From NCBI GenBank assembly GCA_963969495.1, contig OZ018321.1, positions 68,771,035-68,835,034 of the forward strand: DNA of 64,000 nucleotides, in the 5' to 3' direction. Position 1 is the stretch's first letter; each line of letters opens with the position of its first letter. The notes under the pieces are model-generated. The model made no database searches, was not told where the DNA came from, and was given only the letters and a program-made list of their open reading frames with translations. A program made the position numbers and the translations under genes. Below, piece by piece: positions 59,425 through 64,000 of the stretch. The stretch is from Ceratothoa steindachneri (lineage: Eukaryota > Arthropoda > Malacostraca > Isopoda > Cymothoidae).

Positions 59425-59480
59425 GAGAGAGAGAGAGAGAGAGAAATTCAGGCCATTCCAAGACACTCGCTGTATACTCG
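59020..59480 (+). repeat. 3' LTR of gypsy element 3, 5'-truncated (LTR-B)
   Basis: Matches LTR-A from about 56310: CCTCCTGTGATCTGTCC, CACATGTACGATCATT, GTTAGTAA-like, AACGAGTAC, TCTTT/A-G-C-AACTTGCACTCTGAA and AATTGAAAAATAAACCATTC with AATAAA at 59269-59274. It lacks the U3 and TATA part. An (AT)n(GA)n microsatellite (59361-59446) stands just before GGCCATTCCAAGACAC, whereas LTR-A has GGCCATTCCACGACA with no microsatellite before it. Confidence 0.75.
59361..59446. repeat. (AT)n(GA)n compound microsatellite
   Basis: About 30 AT units followed by about 10 GA units. The Ile-Tyr-rich frames on both strands here are products of the repeat and not genes. Confidence 0.95.
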
Positions 59481-59629
59481 TATTTGGTGTACATACGTGT
59501 CTCAACGGGTAGACCCCTTTTGTAGAGGTGTGGAAACTTTACAAAATGCTTAAGATTAAGTTCTCTCAGAACATCTTCCATTCTTCCAGGAAGAAGTTAC
59601 TACAATCCAGAACCACGACTTTTTGGCTC

Positions 59630-59960
59630 GGATATATTTGCGACTGCTTATTCTGCAGTCGCTAGCCCAAATCCTGCCACTCTAGCATTTATATCAAGAG
59701 AGTAAGGCAAGCTTTTAACGACCTGTTGAAACTAGGTGAACCGCGTTCCGCGCTTGTTTCATGAGCATATACCGCTTCTGGTTTGAACGCTATTCCGTAC
59801 GCTATGATTCGATCATTAGGTTAGCGATACAGTCTTTCTGGATGTGAGGTATCCTTCCAAACTCCTAGAAAATGTCTATCATGTTTGCTTGCTTTTGTTT
59901 CCTAGAATTAAAAACTTAATCCTATCGATCTCGTATCACGCCAATGAGGCTGGGAGGGCA
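59630..59960 (+). pseudogene. LINE family alpha, copy E (RT start fragment)
   Basis: The frame around 59740-59800 reads AYTASGLNAIPYAMIRSLG, matching CADTAPGPEDVLYAMVRHL in copy C. It is followed by a match to the SW-ISTV-AF-KP region. About 330 bp only; both ends truncated. The match order agrees with copies A to C. Confidence 0.65.
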
Positions 59961-59969
59961 CACAAACAG

Positions 59970-61375
59970 CCTTATTATGTGACTTTATATACACTTGTGT
60001 ATGCGTCAAATGATAAACAAGGAAGAAATATATCTTAACAGTTTGAAGAGAAAAGGACAGGAAGAATGTTAAAACCCGCCACCTAAACCGGAGTAACGAG
60101 AGAGGGAGGCGAAATTACAACGCCCCCTCCTCCTTCTTCTCCTGCCCTAGAGAAGGAAAGAATGAATGAAGGCCACTCGGCAACCAGCAGGCCTCTGGAA
60201 TCAGCCACCAGCCAATAATATAGGTTAGGGTATTCGAAAAATTGTCGTCTAAAGTGTCACTGCATCGTAATATTAACTCATATCATATACTTACTTGACT
60301 TTACACTGTTAAAGATGACAATCCAAGTAATATAAGTTTGGAAAATTTCAACTTGCGTCTTGCCACTTTCATACCTTATGCAACTCGCTATGACTTGCTG
60401 AATATCAACTTCTGGAACAAATACTGAACGACTGTATTCCTTTTTTGTCTTACCAGGTCTTAGAGGTTGTCTCACTTCCTCTGCCATGGTTAAAATAGTG
60501 GCAGTTGTCTTCTCTCACAGTTAGTACGAAATTAGAAGGAAATATTAATATATATTTATTCTAAGACAAGTGTCCTTGCCTTACATGTAAACGAGTAAAA
60601 TTAATTACCTTCGTTGCGTACCTATAGGTCAAAATAGTGAAATATTTGTTGAGTCGTTACCTATACCCTTCACATTTTGGTTATTAACCCACCCACTCTC
60701 CATACGAGCAGGCAATACTTTTTATATTAGCGTAAATTCTTTAACGAAGAGGAGGACTAGATCTGACCAAGCAATAAAGTGTAGCTCGCGTCCATCACAA
60801 ACGGTTTCGGTGCCGCTCTATCACGAACCTTGTGTCACGGGAGAGAAAGAACTCTACCAATCATAGTGAAACACTAAGTGAAGGAACCCTAAGCCTTACT
60901 CTACGATTTTCCACTGAGAGATATTAATACCGTGTGACGTGTAGTATGTTTCCGTGCTAACACCAAATTAGTCGTGAGCTTTGAACTTTCCTTAGACATC
61001 GAACCTTATACCTTTACATCATTTGAGAGCCCTTATCCAGTATCTCAAGCATATGTATTTGTGTTAGTTTGGGCGGTCATGCTCAGTTATTGTATTCTTG
61101 ATTGTTTATCCTTTAACATACAGTTGAACCCAGCCAATTGTACCCTTCTCCATTCTCACAACTCGCCATTCGTCCAACTTTTCCAAGGAAAATTCAACTC
61201 GTGATTCTTACGCTGATACGCGATTCGGACAGCGTCGCCGGCGTAAACTTCTGGTCATTCTCATGCTAGCTTCCGTATGCTACGTATGCTTCGTATAACT
61301 TTGTGCCATAGTATTTTATTGTTATTTTGTTATTTTTATTAAAAAATATAAGCCATGAGTCCAAAAAGATCAGAG
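59970..61375. other. 1.4-kb interval without an assignable gene
   Basis: A minus frame at 60278-60487 (MAEEVRQPLRPGKTKKEYSR at its start) and a plus frame at 60974-61204 with a hydrophobic centre show no known domain. The minus frame is polar and could be a small exon, but nothing supports that. The region is otherwise AT-rich without repeats. Confidence 0.35.
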
Positions 61376-61379
61376 ATTC

Positions 61380-61950
61380 AACCAAAGCTAAAAGGAAAGC
61401 ACTGAAAACGATAATTTGATTGTGGAACACGTGTATCTGACATGGCAACTCAGTATAGTATAGCGAAATTAACCTTATGGTCCATACTAAAAAAAAGGGA
61501 ATAAAAGGGGCTAATGTGGCAAATGGAGTGACCGTTCTTGATGTGAACAGGACACCTAATTGAACAAGTAAAATCAATTTTGCAAGTTTGTATTAACGAA
61601 AAACTCTTTGCTGGTGCCAGCATTTCTGAAACGATGATTTATGCAAAAGCAAAGCGGTTGTATGATGACTACAAGTCAGATAGCCCTGAAATCAGTGCGC
61701 AAAGTGATAAATTTAAAGCCAGTAGGAATGTTTTGATCGGTTTAAGAAGCAAAGAGGCATTCACAGTGTTGTTAGACATGGGGAGGCTGCCAGTGCAGAC
61801 AAAGATGCTGCTGAAAAGTTTCTTGAGAATTTAAAAACTTTGTAGAGAGTGAGGGATTTACTCCTAACCAAGATTTTAATTAGGACGTAACTGTCCTCTT
61901 CTGGAAGAAGAGGCCTAAGAGGACCTACATCACATAATAGTAGAGATCCT
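61380..61950 (+). pseudogene. pogo/Tigger (jerky-like) transposase fragment
   Basis: DNA transposase with CENP-B-like DNA-binding domains. Reading with frame changes: CGTRVSDMATQYSIAKLTLW (about 61420-61480; the first helix-turn-helix), IKGANVANGVTVL, then the second domain INEKLFAGASISETMIYAKA and KRLYDDYKSDSPEI with DKFKASRN (61590-61730). After a frameshift: GEAASADKDAAEKFLENLKT (61780-61840), then EGFTPNQDFN, a stop, and DVTVLFWKKRPKRTYIT (to about 61935), corresponding to QVFNADETGLFWKKMPKRTY. The first catalytic Asp remains. The rest of the catalytic domain is missing. Confidence 0.8.
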
Positions 61951-61954
61951 TGTC

Positions 61955-62119
61955 AGAAACAAGACTATGCAAGCGATTGGACTTCATAATTAAATCTTTG
62001 ATTGTCTAATACTCAGAAAACCCAAGAGTGTTCAAAAACAAGGTCTGCAGACGAAAATGTCGCGTGACCTCACTTATTCTCATTTATGTACTTACGACTT
62101 TGAAAACTTTCAATAATTC
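61955..62119. other. Short spacer
   Basis: Between the pogo fragment and the satellite. Nothing recognised. Confidence 0.3.
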
Positions 62120-62424
62120 TAGGAATATCATTGGAAGGACCTTGTCAATTTTATCCTTTGAAAGAGAATGTAAAACAACATAATGGGCTCAAATTTCGTT
62201 AGAATCGGCCGAATAGTCATGATGTCATTGCCAAAATAATATAATTCCCTGGCTAATCTTGGGAGGACATTGGTAATTATATCATTCGAAATATAATGTA
62301 AAACAACATAAGGGTTTCAAATTCGTTATAATGGTTGGAATAGTTATGATGTTATTGCCAACAGAATATTATTCCCTAGTTAGACTTGGGAGGACTTTAT
62401 CAATATATATTTTTTAATTAAAAT
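62120..62424 (+). repeat. ~120-bp satellite, about 2.5 units
   Basis: Units begin near 62130, 62250 and 62383 with TTGGAAGGACCTTG or TTGGGAGGAC blocks. The inner order (TTCGAAA, GTAAAACAACATAA, AAATT-CGTTA, GATGT-ATTGCCAA, ATTCCCT) equals the copies at 1-345 and 11140-11232, in the same orientation. The last unit breaks into the pentamer array. Confidence 0.85.
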
Positions 62425-62487
62425 GGCATAGTCTATAATAGTATAGCATAGAATATTATTGAATAGTATAACATAGCATTGTAGCAG
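62425..62487. repeat. Short (A/C)TAG(C/T) pentamer array, left part
   Basis: About 60 bp of ATAGT, ATAGC and similar words between the satellite and the LTR. It probably belongs with the array starting at 63776 and is split from it by the LTR. Confidence 0.75.
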
Positions 62488-62945
62488 AATGAGGTCAAAT
62501 GGCGACCAAGTGCCCTTCTGCACCCACATAGATCCTAAGATCACTGCATGGAGCTGTGAAAGCATGGCTGATCCGGGGTAAGGATGCAGCCTACGCCGTT
62601 ATCACACGCCCTAGCTATATTTGCCTAGGGACTGATTTCATCGTCTCCAAGGCCACCCCTCAGCAAACATTCTGGTCTTAGGTCCGATGATCGAAGCCGA
62701 TTGGACATTCCCAGCCAACGTTATCATAATTTCCCCTTCTCCCGAAGGAGTCGCCGAGTTTTCCCCCAAATCACACGCGCGTCTGGAGGGGCGTCACAGT
62801 CACCTCTCCAAGTGCCTATATAATCCTTTGACTCAGTTTAGTGAGCAGCACTGTTAGACTTCCCACCGACTCTGGGGAACGAGCTGAAAGACGCCCCCCT
62901 ACCACTCCGGCAGTGGTTTTGAGTCGAGTCGAAGGCTAAATCGAT

Positions 62946-63104
62946 CCGTGAACTCTGCCATAGTCAATCGGCAAGTATCCCCATCCGTGATTTCTGCCAT
63001 TGTGAATCGGCAAGTATCTTCATTCCTGAACTCTGCCATAGTCCATCGGCAAGTATCGACATCAGCGAACTCTGCCATAGTCAAACGGCAAGTACCTGAC
63101 GAGG
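62946..63104 (+). repeat. 39-bp tandem repeat, four units, inside LTR-C
   Basis: The anchor TCTGCC occurs at 62954, 62993, 63032 and 63071, exactly 39 bp apart. Each unit also has CGGCAAGTA. LTR-A has a single equivalent unit (56041-56080). It lies about 130 bp downstream of the TATA box. Because 39 is a multiple of three, both strands show open repetitive frames, which I do not take as genes. Confidence 0.92.
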
Positions 63105-63600
63105 ATTCCCAACTCCGGAGGCTCTACAAGTGCTTCCTCATCTGAAGCAAAGGGTTACCTGACTTCTTCTGTCACATTTATCATGCTCCAACTGGCCCCT
63201 TTTCTGCAACGAACACGTAAGAAATCGTAACAGTTGTCGCCTGCAGATTGATCTTGAATCACCAAACTGAATCTGACCCCTTTAATCCCTTAATTCACCC
63301 ACCTGTATCTTGAGTGGGCATTTAACCCAGTCAGTGCGACCATTCCCTTTAACCCAATATTTGTGTAAATATAAATATCATTTTTGTTGTTAGTAAAGAT
63401 ATATTTTCGTCATTGTCTTGCTTTTGCAACCCTAATGCGTACCAGCTACCTGTTAATCTTTGGCCAACTCGCACTCTGAAATCTTTATTTAAAAGGACCC
63501 TGCAAAGATAATAATACACCATCCCCATTGGACTCATAATAATTTCCCCTTTCACTTACGGTCTTCAACCATCTTCGGCACAAAGCCCCGAACTACCTAC

Positions 63601-63742
<142 letters not shown>

Positions 63743-63775
63743 TGGCCATTCCACGATAGGCATCTTATTGCATAG

Positions 63776-64000
63776 TGGTACTTATAATATTCTAGCATAG
63801 TATAGCATAGCATGGAAAAATATAGTATAGTAAAGTATAATATAGTATAGTATATCTAGTATGTATACTATCTCCTAGCATAGCATATTCTAGTATTGTG
63901 TAGAATAATATAACATTATATACCATAGTTTAGTATAGTATCGAATAGTAGCATGGCAAAACCTTGCTTACCGATGATAGCCTACAATAGTATGGCATAG
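63776..64000. repeat. (A/C)TAG(C/T) pentamer array, right part
   Basis: Words such as ATAGC, ATAGT and CTAGT resume directly after the solo LTR and run off the window edge. Phrases such as CTAGTATAGTAGC-TGGCAA and CTTACCG-A--ATAGCCTAC also occur near 811-860, suggesting a shared longer unit with the first array. Confidence 0.85.

Noticed and set aside
59323..59581. Ile-Tyr-rich proteins
   Set aside because: Translation of (AT)n microsatellite on both strands.
62946..63104. CRISPR-like regular repeats
   Set aside because: Units are contiguous with no spacers, and lie within a eukaryotic LTR.
62899..63145. Open frames with a 13-residue repeat on both strands
   Set aside because: They are the 39-bp LTR tandem read as codons; the unit exists singly in LTR-A without a matching gene.

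Overview
The window reads as a repeat graveyard from an invertebrate animal genome. I see no intact host gene, no rRNA or tRNA gene, no CRISPR array and no bacterial-style operon. Nearly every coding trace is a decayed transposable element broken by stops and frameshifts. The mix of element classes (Ty3/gypsy with integrase before reverse transcriptase, jockey/CR1-type LINEs with RNase H, Tc1/mariner, pogo/Tigger and several hAT families), together with long (AT)n tracts, fits an arthropod, and the wording of the LINE reverse transcriptases reminds me of crustaceans. That taxonomic guess is inference only.

Layout. 1-2000: a ~120-bp satellite followed by a degenerate 5-bp (A/C)TAG(C/T) array. 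2087-4700: a hAT transposase relic. 4760-10163: the best-preserved LTR element, with gag, protease, integrase, RT, RNase H, polypurine tract and 3' LTR. 10563-11232: pentamer array plus satellite again. 11600-14300: minus-strand LINE. 15495-16035: (TA)n and a mariner-like 3' piece. 16290-18130: LINE family alpha copy A. 18370-20690: a second gypsy element (minus strand). 20900-25600: fragments of four LINEs. 25965-27600: an AT-rich foldback repeat. 27730-33990: LINE alpha copies G, H and B. 35200-37550: two Tc1 relics. 37790-38120: a small ORF with a poly(A) signal. 38735-44490: LINE alpha copy C. 45550-51850: hAT C-terminus, minus-strand LINE, and a TTF-finger hAT. 52180-53100: LTR-like sequence. 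53760-54215: a duplicated module with heat-shock elements. 54446-55510: LINE alpha copy D. 55550-59480: a third gypsy element. 59630-59960: LINE alpha copy E. 61380-61950: pogo/Tigger. 62120-64000: satellite, pentamer array and a solo LTR inside that array.

Most interesting points. (1) All three gypsy copies place integrase before RT-RNase H, or lack it after RNase H; this is the copia-like order known in the Gmr1 group, and the INT-RT linker is readable in the first copy. (2) The 120-bp satellite and the pentamer array recur together at three separated places, which suggests one composite repeat. (3) The LTRs share a U3 motif but vary in internal tandem repeats: a 39-bp unit is present once in one LTR and four times in another. 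(4) A duplicated block carries canonical heat-shock elements upstream of a TATA box on the minus strand. Domain calls come from reading translations by eye, with no alignment or search, so boundaries are approximate.
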